DNA from: Polytrichum commune
Lineage: Eukaryota; Streptophyta; Polytrichopsida; Polytrichales; Polytrichaceae
Length of the DNA: 64,000 nucleotides
Direction of reading: 5' to 3'
NCBI GenBank assembly: GCA_950295325.1
Contig: OX485805.1
Coordinates: forward strand, 3,904,501 to 3,968,500
How positions within the stretch are numbered: position 1 is the first letter of the stretch; each line of letters starts with the position of its first letter. The position numbers and the translations under genes were made by a program. Below the pieces are notes generated by a model. That model made no database searches, was not told the origin of the DNA, and worked only from the letters and a program-made list of their open reading frames with translations. This document shows positions 36,325 to 50,003 of the stretch, one piece after another.

Positions 36325-37916
36325 AGCTTCTTGTTGGATGGAATGGAATTGACATGATTTTGATTTGCATTCTTACACTGGACTGGGTTCAGTCAACATC
36401 TGCATCAGTCGGGCAACCAAAAACTGCATCCCCAAATGATGATGACAGTCTGAGAGCTACCGCTCCTGCGAGAAATTTTACAAATACTTTCAGTTGCCCA
36501 GGCACATGTGCACTTGGAATGGGCGGTGCCAGCAAATCAAAGCATCATCGAGGTACACCAACCTGAATGTGCCGTCTATTGCAATCTGGCCAATCCACAC
36601 ACGCAAAAATGAGGAGGATTGTTGCTCTCTGATAGATTTCTCGGAATTTTCAGTTGTGCATGAACTACCAGTGTGGTACATTTACGAATTTCTTAGTTGC
36701 ACACGTTACGTGTTCTTGGGTTGGGCGGTGCCAGCGAATGAAAGCATCATCGATGCTTATCATGTTGCCCCCAGACACAAATTATCGGTAAGCTCCTTGG
36801 TAATGGTAAGCACTTACTTGCTTTTAGCCTGAGAAATAATTCAATAACAACTGATTAATGCACTATTGGAACAGAGTCACCTACCTTCACTGACACTGAC
36901 TACCACTCTGATTGTGGAATTAAAATGATTTCGAGCCTAATCGGTTTGTTATTAACCGGAGCATGTGTGGAAACAAAGCCATGTGGAAGTTGACAATGTA
37001 TGTACACTACCAACATTATATATGAGCCTCCAGAGCACGCACCTTGAGCGACTGAAAAATTTGCAAATCTACCTTTGCCAGAGTTTTCAGTTGTGAGGGT
37101 GAAAATTTAATTAAATTTCATCATTTCCACATGGAAGGTGACTGTGTATGTACACTACCAGCATGCCCTACAACATGCCCTACAACATGCTTATTGTGTT
37201 GCATGCAATCGATAAAAACATTGCAGTTGGCCTTCTGTCTCAAAAAAATAAAAAATAAAAACATTGCAGTTTCCCAATATAGTAGATTTGTTGAATATAT
37301 TTTACTATACTAATCTCAAGGATGGACACCCTAATCGTAGGATGGGTATTCTCTCCTAGGATGGGTCTCGAGTGAGGATGGAGCATATCTGAGTTTCTTT
37401 TACAGTGGGATTTGTGATGAAAATTGTAAGAACAAGGGTGAGTTCAAAAATGAAACAACAACCATCAACCCTTGAAGAATTAGGATTTGAGTATTTTAGC
37501 GTTCATGCATGAATATTGGACAGTTGTTTAGTTGCAAGACTTTCATATTGAGATAGATTTACCTTACTTTTAATATGGAGTTAGGATGGTATAAACCCAA
37601 TGCATATTACAACTCAAGTCTATAAAAGCAATATCAAATTCTTGAATTTTTGTGATACACACAAAATGTCAAACTTTGATTGGTATTACAATTTTGATAA
37701 ACTAGGATTTAAGTATTTTGGATTTATGCATGAAATTTGGACGATTCCAACCATCAATATGACATACACTAGATCGCAAACTACACAAATACAGTGATTG
37801 GTAAACATGAAATATATACAAACATTCAAAGTTGTGATGTTGTGTTATTGATTTAGTTGTTGTTGTTCAATGTTTTTGTTCCCACAACTGCACATACCTT
37901 ATTATTTTTGGAGAAG
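36325..37916 (+). repeat. Left arm of a 6.5-kb inverted-repeat structure
   Basis: The arm text recurs in reverse complement at 41167-42878 from end to end: gcttcttgt / acaagaagc outermost, then the shared words around tacactggactgggtt, gaatgggcggtgccagc, tttgcaaatctacc, gtgactgtgtatgtac and gggaacaaaaaca innermost. Inside the arm a ~230-bp part (gggcggtgccagcaaatcaaag) is itself duplicated at 36520 and 36720. Confidence 0.82.
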
Positions 37917-38103
37917 AGGTTTGTCCAAATATACATAAATGTTAGTTGATACCAATTGGGTTGGTTCTTGGATACCATTGTACATATATAATGTTTATTG
38001 CATGCCATGTGGTCATCTATGCACCAATCCAACATTGACAAAAATTATAACACATTGATTCCATCAGCGCCACACGTACTTAGGCTAATATTTGGCTCAC
38101 TCA

Positions 38104-38684
38104 ATGGCTATTTACATCATGGATCATGAAGTCGCCCTTGCTCTTCTAAAATATGTGATTGGCCATTGAACTCATCCCGGGACCACTTTGGTTTACATCA
38201 AGAAAAAAATGTAAGAGTGATCATGGAACTTCAAGTCCCCAAAAGGCCTATTTTCACGCCTACATCATCCACTGTCATGGTCCAACGGGTTTTGTTGTGG
38301 GAGAGGCAAAAGAGGTTCTCTTGTTGCAAATATCAAAGGACCATGGCAGAGAAATGCCATTTTAATATTTTTCCTTTTTTCTTTTTGCCCCAATGTTTCC
38401 ATAGTTACAAGGAAAGAAGGGAAGAAGAAGGGAAAAGGTCAAATATGAAGAAAATTCTCCAAACTGCCCTTTTTGGACGTATATGAAAAAAATAAAAAAT
38501 AAATCAACACATCCATTTTTTGGTGGATGGTCACATCTTGTCGTCCACATTCGGTTTACACATAGTCAGGGGCCAAAACCTTTAAAAGTGCATTTGCTAG
38601 AAATCGAACCATAGAGTTGTGACCATGGAAAAACGCCCTTTGACATGGTCCAACTTCATGGTCCCCATGATGTAAACAACCCCT
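38104..38684. mobile_element. ~580-bp non-autonomous TIR element, copy A
   Basis: Starts with tttacatcatggatcatgaag and ends cttcatggtccccatgatgta-aacaacccct, so the ends are inverted repeats of about 30 bases. The interior words gaactcNtcccgggaccac and tggtccaacgggtttt are shared in order with copy B at 45982. No clear target duplication and no coding capacity. Confidence 0.75.
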
Positions 38685-39077
38685 CATCCACAACTACCAC
38701 CATGATTCATACACGTTCAAAAACACAAGAACTAGATCAGATGTTACTCATCAGGGCAGACTGATCTTCTTCAACTGCAAAAGAGGCAGACTAGAGAGGC
38801 TAGTCTATTTGATTGGGAATACCTATCACTAAATCATATTATTACCTAGTCATAGACAACTGACTTAACAAGCTACCGCCTATTGCACATAAGTACTACT
38901 AGCATCCCATCATTATTAGGAAAGGTGGGTCTACATGACACGCCAATCTAACACAAAGTGTCCAAAATGACACCAACCGATGTCATTATGAGCTTGTAGA
39001 TCCCACCTTCCTTACTAGTGCATGATCGGATCATTGGATTCCTCCTCGTGTGCGTTTAGCTGTAAGTACTATGAACG

Positions 39078-39300
39078 AGGAGAACCGACCGCTGGTTACA
39101 GATGAACCAGTTGAGTTGAGAAACAACCGGTTGAAGTTCGAGATGCCACAAAAATTATCGATCCTTTTAGAAGAATTTACATATTATACCTCAAATTAAT
39201 AAAGAAGAACCAAAAGATGTCAACATGTAACCGGATGGACTTGGAAACACTAGGATCTCGACCGATTATGCCCAAAAATCTCCCCAGACACTGCCAGTGC
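39078..39300 (+). repeat. AACCGGT-family repeat copy
   Basis: Runs from gaggagaaccgaccgctgg through gtaaccggatggacttgg to aaaaatctccccagacac. Confidence 0.8.
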
Positions 39301-40559
39301 ATGAGTTTGTATGACGTAGTTTGCACAAAATGGCACTCAAGTGGTTCAAGGCCGTGGACGTAAGCTTCTCCCAGCATACAAGCCCCAGAGAGCACGTCTT
39401 GTGCAACTGAACTAGATGTAATGAGGATGTGAGTGAATATAGATAAAAGGGTTTGCCAAACATAATAATACGTATGAGAGTATCTTTTGCGTTGTTGTTA
39501 AATAAATTATTTAAGGGAAGAATATGATGGAAAGTCTATCAATTCAACATTTTGTAGTTGCATGCACGTTGTGTAGTCTATGAAAAGCACACCTTCAAAA
39601 GTGATTATTTGATGACATGTCATTTCTATCATAAGGTTTGCTGATAGAAATGGGCGCACACAACTCTATTATGTTTAGTATGATCCATGCATAAGTCGAG
39701 ATTTACTCGAAGCTACTTAATATGTGTGCATGGGAGCCTTTACAAATCAAGCTCATGATCCATATTACTCACTAGGCGTCCAAGAGGCCCGAAACTATGT
39801 GTTAAGTGAACCTGGACTTACGCATGAATATTGGGCATAATGAGATTATAATTGTGCACTTTCCTTGGCGGATCCTATGATAGGAATAACATAATCCACT
39901 CCTAGATGTGGATTGCATCTCTTGTTGTGTTATTTGATCAAATTGCTTCTCAAAATTGTATGTATAAATGAAATTGTCATCATATTCTTCTAGTTCCTTC
40001 TCCCAAATAATTTGTTTTGCAATGTGCATGTCTCACCTCTGCAAAACACACTTCCATGCGCATTATTCATTTGCATTTGAAACTAAGATTTTAAGTTTAT
40101 TTGGATTTATGCATGAATTTTGGACAATTCCAACCACCGATATGACATACACAGTGAGTTTTTTTATCCACATTTGAGTAAATCCTACTTTCAATTCCAT
40201 TATAGGCCTTTCCATGCACAAAAACACGTATTTGGACTACATACTTTCATTTTTAGCTAATTGTGTTGAAAGTGAAACTAGATAAAATCTTGAAGTGCAA
40301 ATTTCAAATCAAATTAATACCTTCACATTATTGAATGTAATACACACCTTGAGTGTCATTGGATGCAATTACACACTTGTTATTTTGATCATGATTGCCA
40401 CATACGAGTACAATGTCAATTTCTCCTTGACTTGAAATTATGTTTCAACTTTTGACAAGGCTTTAGGTCCAAAAATATAGAACTTATGATTTTAATACTT
40501 GGTAAGGCTTGTGTATATAGGTTGTATATTGAATACCTTGGTCCTTAAACTGACATTTA

Positions 40560-40860
40560 AGTATAATTGGACAAACTTCTTGGGTGCAAGCACGGTCAAG
40601 TACACAACTCCATTAATACCCTGCATAGGTTTAAGTGAAAGTGATTCAAAAATGTATACAAACTTTGAATTTTATGAAGCAAAGAATCATAGACATTTGA
40701 AATACACATTGATCTACAAAGCCAAGCAATTTATGTTGACAAAAAAAGTTTCAAGAAAAGTCTACATATTTTTGAAGACGGTGCAAAAAGTGTGCAAGTA
40801 GATATATTGAACACGTAATTGTCTCAAATTTGTCTAAAACATGATAAAATTACATTAAAT
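40560..40860 (+). repeat. Dispersed repeat, copy 1 (copy 2 near 59700)
   Basis: Words in the same order in both copies: gtcaagtacacaactcc, ggtttaagtgaaagtgat, acatttgaaatacacattga, gtgcaagtagatat and gaacacgtaattgtct. Both are AT-rich and lack a shared open frame. Confidence 0.8.
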
Positions 40861-41166
40861 TAAAAATTTCTATAAATGGTGCCCTCAATTTTATAATGAA
40901 TCCAAGGAATATGGAAAAAATTCCAACTTCAAAATATTTAAGTCACGAAATCTACGTCCAAAAGTAGATGTAGCCATTACATTTTGAGTAATACTTTTAA
41001 TGATAAGTTTAGAAGATCTCAGTATTTTATATTTGAGTACCTAACACAAAAATAGAGGGCGCCATGAAAAAAATCCAATTTAAACAACACTTTCCTACTA
41101 CTTTTACGCATCTGACCAAAACAATTGACGGTTGTAGTATACCGGAGCACTTTTTCCATATACTTG

Positions 41167-42878
41167 TCCAAAAATAACAAAGGATATGCACTTGTGGGAA
41201 CAAAAACATCAAACAACAACATCAAAAGCAACAACACAGCAATCACAACTTTGAATGTTTGTATTCCATGTTCATCAGTGACCGTATTTGTGTAATTGGC
41301 GATCTAGTGTATGTCATATTGACAACTAGAATTGTCCAAAATTCATGCATAAATCCAAAACTACTTAAATCCTAGTTCTTTAAAGGTTGATGGTTATTGT
41401 TCCATTTTTAAACTCACTCTTGTTCTTACAATTTTCATCACAAATCCCACTGTGAAAGAAACTCAGATGTGCTCCATTCTCACTCGAGACCCATCCTAGG
41501 AGAGGATATCCATCCATACGATTAGGGTGTCCATCCTTGAGATAGTATAGTAAAATAAACTCAACAAATCTACTATATTGGGAAACTGCAATATTTTCAT
41601 CGATTGCATGCAACACAATAAGCATGTTGTAGGACATGTTGGTAGTGTACATACACAGTCACCTTCCATGTGGAAATGATGAAATCTAACTATATTTTCA
41701 CCCCCACAACTGAAAACTCTGGCAGAGGTAGATTTGCAATTTTTTCAGTCTCTCAAGGTGCATGCTCTTGAAGCTCATATATAATGTTGGTAGTGTACAT
41801 ACATTGTCAACTTCCACATGGCTTTGTTTCCACACATGCTCCGGTTAATAACAAACCCATTCGGCTTGAAATCACTCTAATTCCACAGTCAAATTGATAG
41901 TCAGTGTCAACAAAGGTAGGTGACTCTATTCCAATAGAGCATTAATCAGTTGAACCTTATGGCGGTACCCCGGAGTACCGCATAAATTTCATGCAATCAG
42001 GGGTTTAATTATTTAATCGGTCCCCGGCTTCTGCACACTTTGGAATTTGCAAGAAGGCGGGGCCCGGTCGTCCAAAGAAGTCCTTCGCTGTGCAGTCAAG
42101 TCAACAGTCCATCCTCTCAGTTTCCAAAAAAAAAAACATGCAATAAATTCTTATGTTTTGATCGATGATGAGATTGCGCTCATCGAATGCAGTCCATTGA
42201 CACCTTTCTGGTCGAAACCAAAGTTATACTAAGTGAGATTTCGATTTCATGGGAGAGCCAAGGTATTGTGGTACCCCTGGGTACCGCCATAAGGTTCAGT
42301 TGTAACTGAATCATCTCCTCAAGCTAAAACCATGTAAACGCTTACCATTACCAAAGGAACTTACCGATAATTCGTGTGTGTGGGCAGCATGCATGATAAT
42401 CGTCAACGATGCTTTGATTCGCTGCCACCGCCCATTCCAAGAACACATGGCGTGTGCGACTAAGATAGAAATTCGTAAATCTACCACACTGGTAGTTCAT
42501 GCGCAACTGAAAATTCCTAGAAATCTATGACGGATGGAGCAGCAGCGATCGATCCTCCCCATTTCTTGCGTGTGTGGGTTGGCCAGACTGCAACAGACGA
42601 CGCATTCAGGTTGCGAGTGTACGTCGATGATGCTTTGATTTGCTGGCACCGCCCATTCGAAGCGCACATGTGCCAGGGCAACTGAAAGTAATTCGTAAAA
42701 TCTCTTCAATTGCCACAGTAGCGGTAGTTCTCAGACTGTCATCATCATTTGGGCATGCAGTTTCTTGGTTGCCCAACTGATGCAGAGGTTGACTGAACCC
42801 CCGAGTCCAGTGTAAGAATGCAAATCAAGCTCACGTCAATTCCATTCCATTCCATTCCATCCGACAAGAAGCTAGCTA
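41167..42878 (-). repeat. Right arm of the 6.5-kb inverted-repeat structure
   Basis: Reverse complement of 36325-37916, with a 344-bp element inserted at 41953 that the left arm lacks. A TTCCA pentamer array (42840-42860) marks the outer end where the left arm has fewer units. Confidence 0.82.
41953..42296. mobile_element. 344-bp TIR element inserted in the right arm
   Basis: Begins AACCTTATGGCGGTACCC and ends in the reverse complement GGGTACCGCCATAAGGTT, about 18 matching bases, with further GGTACC motifs inside. It is flanked by CAGTTG (41947-41952 and 42297-42302). The left arm reads continuously across this point (around 36845), which is a direct empty-site control. The superfamily is uncertain. 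Confidence 0.85.
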
Positions 42879-45800
42879 GCTGCACCGTAGGCTGGCCCCA
42901 GCAGGGGCAGGGGGGGCGGCAGTGGCCGGTCTCATTCAACCTGCTCATTTTTATTTGATTTTGTTTTTATGATCATCTTCGCCTTCACATGGCAAGTACT
43001 TACTCTTCTTCCTCCTTCCTTGAGAGTACGACAATTCAGGTGTGAGGATTGGCTCGTTGTTGGGCTTTGCCAACAAGGACTCAGTACGTCAGTGAGAGTT
43101 GAAGGCATGTCGCCGCCCCCCAACAAGCGACCTTTTCATGAGGACCTGGGGACGAGGCTTTGTGAGTAAGTTCGTGCACCACCAAATAACTCAAGTGTTT
43201 GAGCTTCGAGCATGCGGCGTGTGTTTGTAGCGTCCGATTAAAATCACTCCAGCAATGGCAAGAAATAAGAACCGAGCATTAGCTTGTATGAGCGGGACGT
43301 GAATCAACTTGAGAGCAAAGCACGTGGTTGAATTATTTGCCTAAATTTATTAAAAAGAAGAAGAAGCAAACAAACATGTGTTAAACGTTGAAATTCTATG
43401 TTTGAGTAAGTGCTAACAACCTGTAAGAGCTTTCCCTAAAGAGCATCTTCATTGTCGTTGCCATGTTGATAAACCCTATCATCTGTAGAATGTAAAACCC
43501 TAGCATTCATTAATGAAGTTGTTGGAGAGGTTTTCATCCCCAGATGTAACTCTTAAGCATTTAAGTCTACAATATTTGTCATAAAAGCTAATGCAATTAT
43601 TGTTTCTAAATCTACCATCAAATGATCCGTAAGATTGTAAGTCCACTTATTGTTGGTTCTTTTTTTATACCAACATAAATTAATTTTCATGTTTGATGGA
43701 CGGTCCATCAATTTAATTGGATCCCTATACTCCACCCAACGATTGCCAAATTTTCTATGCATCCTATAAAATCCTCCCAACAAACTAAACTTAATTAAAG
43801 CTAATTTTTTTTGGTGGACCACATTTTTTGACAATTCTAGCTTCAGGTGAGGGCTTTTTGAACACTTATCCGTAAAGTCTTGTGAGCCTACCATACAAGT
43901 ACAAATGTTGTTGGGCCAACTAAAGCATAGAAACGCATGGCGTTTTCGTAGTTTAGGGTACAATATGAAATTCTATATTTTCTAGAGGTCCTCCATACAT
44001 GTATATAACTCCAAGTTATAATTTGTGTAGCATATGTATACATAGCATAGAAAAGTTCAAATCAATACCCTTTTTGTGCACTCACATTTGCTCATACGTG
44101 TTATGAAAGGTGCTAACAGTCCATTTAGACATTTTAATTGATTTTTTCTTCTTTTTAGATGAATATTGTGTGAGCTGTTATTTTACAATCGCCATCATGT
44201 CGATTACAAAGTAGCAGTCGACCAAACCACTAACCAAAGGGTTGAATGCAATAATTTAGGGTTAATGCACGATGGACATGTGTAAACTAGGTATTTTGAA
44301 AGCTTTGCAAAGACTTATGTTATGTAGTGCATATGTAGTAGGACCTTGTTGTGACCTAAAAGAAAAATTAAATAAATAAATGGTGCGAGGTCAAATTTTA
44401 ATAGGCTCAAAATATGCAAATGATCCATAATTGTCGTGCTTGCATACTTCATAAATGCATTATTATAGGTCACGCATGTAGTGTAGAAGATAAAACAAAC
44501 TTTGTCCCAAGGTAGGATTAGAACTCAACAACGAATGCTCAGATTATGTGTATTGCTTAGTCTTTTGTTGGTTTCAAGATACACATCTTTCAATTTCCTC
44601 GTGATCTTTCCAATTTTGATTGGTTGCTCCGCGTCTTCATATATAAGTGGATATTTGATGAGTTTTCACATAACATTATTAAGATCCTTATGGGGTCACC
44701 TCTAGATGAGGAATTTCAAGCCATTGCATCAAGAAAAATGACGCCAGATTTATATCCGTCGAGGCATATATGGCTTACTTGGGATCGTGCTTACCTTGAA
44801 TATGCTAGCTTGCGCAGGCTTCTTGTTTGGACGAAAAGGTTAGCATACCCACATTCTAACAATGTTGTGCACTTTATTGAACAACCAAAATTCGTACTTT
44901 ATGATGCATGTGGATGCCAATAAGCTTCCTAAAAAGGGTCAACTAAACGAGACATTCGCATCAAGATGATGATGCAGGAGCTCATGGTTTTTGTAGCATT
45001 TTCATTGGATTGGATACCAAAAAGTTCCCTTAAGATTCAATATTGGGTTTGCATCAAGATGCTTGAGCATGCGGTTTTTGACGACCAAGTATATATTACA
45101 ATTTGTGGCCGCTTCTAAATTCTTGCCATACTAATTCAAACGGTTGGAATTCATTGCTTTGGAACTTGCCTTTTCAAGATATTTGTCCTCTCATCGTGAC
45201 CTTTCCAATTTTATTCGCCACTCCACGTGTACACACAATCATATTTATGCAAATGCACTTTCGCTTTATGTTTGAACAACGGTCACAAACTTGCTAATTC
45301 AGACTCACTAGATGCATGAGCATACCAATAAGTTCTCTAAACTTGATGATAAGTCCGCATCAAGATGCATGGCTCTTCATTTCTATTGCACTTTCTCTGT
45401 ATCGATCCAAACCCAAACCAAAAAGTGTCGAGGAGATGCACGAGCATACCAAAAAGTTCTTGCAAGATGATAAGTTCGTATCAACATGCACGAGCTTATG
45501 ATTTTTGTGCTAAGGATATACTACCATTTGCCATGAGACCGCAAAAATTGTCAGAGAATTGATTCCAACATTTGATGGTCAGAGTTTCAGTAGTATAATC
45601 ACAGACAGCAGAGACTCGAGATGCCCCCAAAAAGCCCAGTTTGGACGGCTATCGTAGACAACATGACATGTATATTACTATAATAGTTCTTACAGTTTTA
45701 TTATAGAAAAAGGCCACCGAGTTTCTAGGAGTTGACATTCATTTTTAGAACAATCCCATACAGTTGGAATGTCTGGACTTAATTGGAGGACACTCAATTA

Positions 45801-45981
45801 GTCCTTAAATATGTGGTATACATCTCAGTTCTTGGAAGTTGGAGCTTCAATTTACCAACAAGTTGAAGTTAATCAGCTCTCTCGGAAAGTTAAGCTCGCT
45901 CCAAACCACTAGAGTTACAGTTATTTATTGTCTCTCTAAGCCAATTAATCCGGTGCACACACTGCCTTCGTAACATTATTT
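42879..45981. other. Intergenic, no gene recognised
   Basis: The longest frame, 43553-43963 minus (136 codons), has no family resemblance. At 44990-45490 the words catcaagatg, gagcat and aaaaagttc recur several times, suggesting old tandem duplication. No further features supported. Confidence 0.4.
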
Positions 45982-46553
45982 AGGGGTTGTTTACACCATG
46001 GACCATGAAGTCGTCCCAAGGCCCTGTAAAATTTGTGATTGGCTGTTGAACTCGTCCCGGGACCACTTCAATTTACACCAAGTAGAAAATGTCATAGTGA
46101 CCATGAAGTTCGAGGTCCCTAGAAGATGTATTTTAAGGCCTACATTATCCATTGACATGGTCCAACGGGTTTTGCAGTGGAGAGGCAAAAGAGGTGCTCT
46201 AGTAGTAAAAGGCAAGGGCCCATGGCAGAGAAATATTGTTATAATAAAATTTTAATGATATTTTTTTTGGAGGACAAGAAGATGAAGACAAGAGAAGTCA
46301 AAAGAGTGATCAAACTTGAATGTTCTCAAAACCGCCCCTTTTGAATATATATTAAAAAAAAAACACATTCACTTTTTGGTGCATGGTCATTCCTCTTAGT
46401 CCACATTCGGTTTACACCTAGTGAGGGACCCAAAGGCTTTGTAAATTGGTTTTCTAAGAAATTGGGCCATGGAAGTTGGACCATCAAGTCGGACCATGAA
46501 AAAAGGCCATCTTCCGTGGTCCAACTTCATGATCCATGGTGTAAATTAGCCCT
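45982..46553. mobile_element. ~570-bp non-autonomous TIR element, copy B
   Basis: Starts AGGGGTTGTTTACACCATGG and ends ccatggtgtaaattagccct. Same interior order as copy A at 38104, in direct orientation. The target duplication is not clear. Confidence 0.75.
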
Positions 46554-47825
46554 GAGCTGAGTCTCTACGATAGGTGGGGCCAAGAACGAGTTAGATCCTA
46601 TTTGGAATTATACTTTGTTTGTTCTCACAACAAAACATTGCACTAGTAGATTCAAACTAAAAAAACGCAAGTGAAGCAATGCACTAGTATTATCAAAAAG
46701 AAACATTTGAATAATGTTATGCTAGCCTTTGCTGATGTATAATGTTCAAGTTCTCTTGAAGATGTACCATAACATCCAATTATGGTGAAAAAGGAAGCTA
46801 AAGCATTTGACTTTGGCCTGAAGATGGAACTCCATGTCAATTTCCACATTTTGAACTCTACAATGATATGAGACCTAGGCAGCTCGTCTTGTGTGATAAA
46901 AACTATTGCATCACACAAAAATACAAAAATGTGTCATAGCAGTAGATTGGCATAAGCTTTCACCAATGTAAGACAAGTTGCCTAGGACTATATGATGTAA
47001 GTGGATCAATAGATGATAATGTTGGAGAGTTTTGTCTTTGGAAACAATTGCCATAAATATACGTGGACCCTTATGAGTTTACAATATGAAACTCAAACAC
47101 CTACAAACCCTTTTTTGGTGGTCACATAGGGCCAAAATGTCCATAAACATTTGGACACAAACATTAAATATTGGTGAAATGGAAAACATGAAGCCAAATT
47201 TCTACATGACATTGATGATCAATTCTTATTAAAACAAATGATCAAACTATGATCACAATCACAAATTGTGGTCAATTTTTTTATTGTTACATGTGTAATA
47301 GTGGGGTAATCATGCTACAACATCGTCCACAAGATTAATCAAGAAAAATCAAATCTACACCATGTACACGAGACAAGCAAACATTGGTCTAGACTCGAAC
47401 CTCCTATTTCCAATCAGGACCCCATTGGGAATCTATAAGGTGCCATAATTTCAATTAGGCTAGGATTGATTTTGGTCTTTTTTTTCATGAATGGTCAAAA
47501 TAAGGTTCCACGTTTCATGCGTTCTAAGTGTAGGTTCCCATATAGATCACTTGCCCACCAGATTCTAGCGGCAATGTGAATGCCACCATGTGGAATCTAC
47601 ATTTCCATTAGAATTTAGTAGGTAAAGTAAAGCGGCCAACATGGACACTAACGCAAGTCTCCAGCTTCGGTTATGATATTACCAAGAGAATCAATAGTGC
47701 CATGCCACATGTCCCCAGTTTTGTGTGCTAAAGTTAAGAGGAACTCATCTCAAAATGAGCGGTTATGGCAGACTCTAGACATTGCATTAGAAAAAAAAGT
47801 GAGTCCTTCCAAGGGCCCCTTCCAA
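46554..47825. other. Intergenic, no gene recognised
   Basis: AT-rich, with only short frames. No repeat boundaries or conserved protein words were recognised. Confidence 0.4.
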
Positions 47826-48175
47826 TGTACGCACACACCTAATTCAAGGAGTAGGTAATGTACATTTTTTGGTGTGTGGGAGGTCACTACTTTGTGTGGT
47901 TATGCCCCATGGTAAATGCGTGTGGGAGTATGCTTAATGAAGCTTGGCCAATGGAACCACACATGTGGTGTTCTTGGCCAATAGAATGACATGTATGTGG
48001 TGTACTTGGCCAATACATTGGCATGTATGTCGTGTACTTGGCTTCAAAATTTTACCTCGTAACCATAGCTTATTAAGGAAGTCCTTGTAATCAAAGGCCA
48101 AAAAATTAATCCCCAAGACCCTTTTGACAATGACCTCGAAGAGGCCCTTAAGAGGGTTCATTTTTTCTTCTTCTA
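47826..48175 (+). repeat. Dispersed repeat, copy 1 (inverted copy at 61430)
   Basis: The words acacctaattcaaggagtag, aatgtacatttttggtgtg, tgtggtgtacttggccaat and gaggcccttaagaggg recur in reverse complement at about 61430-61760. Internal cttggccaat units are tandemly repeated about four times. Confidence 0.82.
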
Positions 48176-49175
48176 ATGATGACATGTTTGGACCAACTTT
48201 TGGCTTCAAAAATTCACAGAATTTCAAATGCAGGAATAAAATTATAAAAAAAAATTGTAGTCCTCCTAATTTCTAACGTCGTACAAGGAAATCTTTTGCA
48301 CCACCTTTTATACTTCTCCAAATTTGGCACAATGTTTTTAAGAAACATTGGTTATGGGCGCCTCTACTCTGCATGACAAAACTCAAATTGACCAAAATGG
48401 CATGATGTCACTTAGACCAGCTCATGCAAGACAAGGTCTTTCATTGTATCTGGTCATATTTGTCCTTCGTGCACCAATCTGGGTGACAAAATGAATGATA
48501 ATTTGGTCATTATGAACTATATAATCACATCCATGTGTTACTTGTTAGTATATGAGCATGCACTATAACAAACATTTTTGGTTGTTAGATGATATTGTGA
48601 ATTGTCCCATCCGGTGAGCAGTTATAATTATGAAGAATGTCATTTCAAGTGTCAAATCACAACATGAGACACAAAAATTACAAGAAGACAAAATGAAATT
48701 TCTTCTATCTTACATAGACCCTCCCATATTATGTTAACTATATTGATTATCCCAATTAGTGTGTGTTCCTATTTGGAGCTATGCAGTGCCCTAATATCTT
48801 ACCCAAGACATCAATTTTTACCAATAAAGTTCAATAGGTTGTTCGGATATTATAGTTAATAAATGACTTTGCTTGGTAACATATTACATTCTCTTTACAT
48901 AATTATAGCACCGCGTAACTCTGAATAGTAGCACGCACTAATTGAGATAATCAGTGTACTAAACCTAGAATGGTGTCCTAAAGACTATGAGCACACAGTC
49001 GAATCCAATCTCGTAAAACGTGTGTTTTCAATATGCCACAGACCACTCAATTACATGCGTCTGCATAACACTGGTGCTTGGTCAAGGCCCGCATTCCGTT
49101 GTGGACTTATAAACTTCAAGCAATGTTGAGATTTACACTTGTCACACCTGTCAAATGTGCATCACGTATACATTG
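48176..49175. other. Intergenic, no gene recognised
   Basis: AT-rich with no supported feature. Confidence 0.4.
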
Positions 49176-49313
49176 GAGGTTGTGATTTCAAACATTTGAG
49201 ATTGTGATTGTGGACATTTGAGGTTGTGATTTCAAACTTTGGGATTGTAATTTCGAACATTTGAGGTTGTGATTTCGGACATTTGGGGTTTTGATTTCGG
49301 ACATTTGGGGTTT
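49176..49313. repeat. 22-bp minisatellite, about six units
   Basis: Consensus gaggttgtgatttcgaacattt with point changes between units and one 21-base unit. Direct, head-to-tail, with no spacers, so not a CRISPR array. Confidence 0.9.
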
Positions 49314-49776
49314 GCGACGGGTGCAAATTCCTCAACCCTGCCTTCACGTACTAAACCTCCCAGCTGGAGGAACAAACAAGGGAATAAGTATGGCTTTTCT
49401 CATGCAATGGCTCGACACTCGACTCCTGTCAAGCATGTTATATGAAAAAAATAAAAATAAAACTACTCTCAATTAAATCAGTACCTCGGACTCTGCTGAC
49501 TCATTAATGCATGGCCATTGATTGAAGCCCATGTCTGTCCTTGCCACTGCCAGATGCATCTTCCATAAAGTAGCCCTCTAAATCGCTGGAAAATTCCTTG
49601 GCGGACACTTTTCGGCCTTCGACTGTGTCAAGAATACACTAAAGAAACGATAAATGTTTTGGCTGATAGCTAGCTAGCTAGATTATATATGCTGCAACTC
49701 CACGAGTACTAGTGGCTGGCTAGCTAAGATTAATTAGGTACGCACCCCCGTGGGGATAAACAACTACTGTGCATGG

Positions 49777-50003
49777 ATGGGGGAGATTTTTGCGCATAAT
49801 CGGTTGAAATCCTAGTGTGTTTGCAAGTCCAACCGGTTACATGTTCACACCCTCCGGTTTTCCTTCATTAAATTGGGGTATATTCTTCTATAAATTCCTC
49901 TAAAATGATCAGTAATTTTCCTGCATTCTTGATCTTCAACCGGTTATTTCTCAAACTCAACTGGTTCATTTGTAACTAACTGCCGGTTCTCCCCGATCAT
50001 TGC
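49777..50003 (-). repeat. AACCGGT-family repeat copy
   Basis: Runs in reverse from gggagatttttgcgcataat through aagtccaaccggttacatg to actgccggttctcccc. The outer GGGGAGA and TCTCCCC are inverted. Confidence 0.82.

Larger units (their letters stand above)
37917..41166. other. Spacer between inverted arms, filled with dispersed repeats
   Basis: Holds the TIR element at 38104, an AACCGGT-family copy at 39078 and a repeat at 40560-40860. The 100-codon frame at 40499-40801 overlaps that repeat and resembles no family I know. No gene supported. Confidence 0.5.

Noticed and set aside
40499-40801. 100-codon frame as a retroelement protein fragment
   Set aside because: The related repeat copy at 59700 does not keep the frame open and no domain is recognisable.
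43553-43963. 136-codon minus-strand open frame
   Set aside because: No recognisable domain, motif or splice context, and low-complexity AT-rich surroundings; likely chance.
49176-49313. CRISPR-like regular repeats
   Set aside because: The 22-bp units are directly adjacent with no unique spacers, and the genome is eukaryotic; it is a minisatellite.
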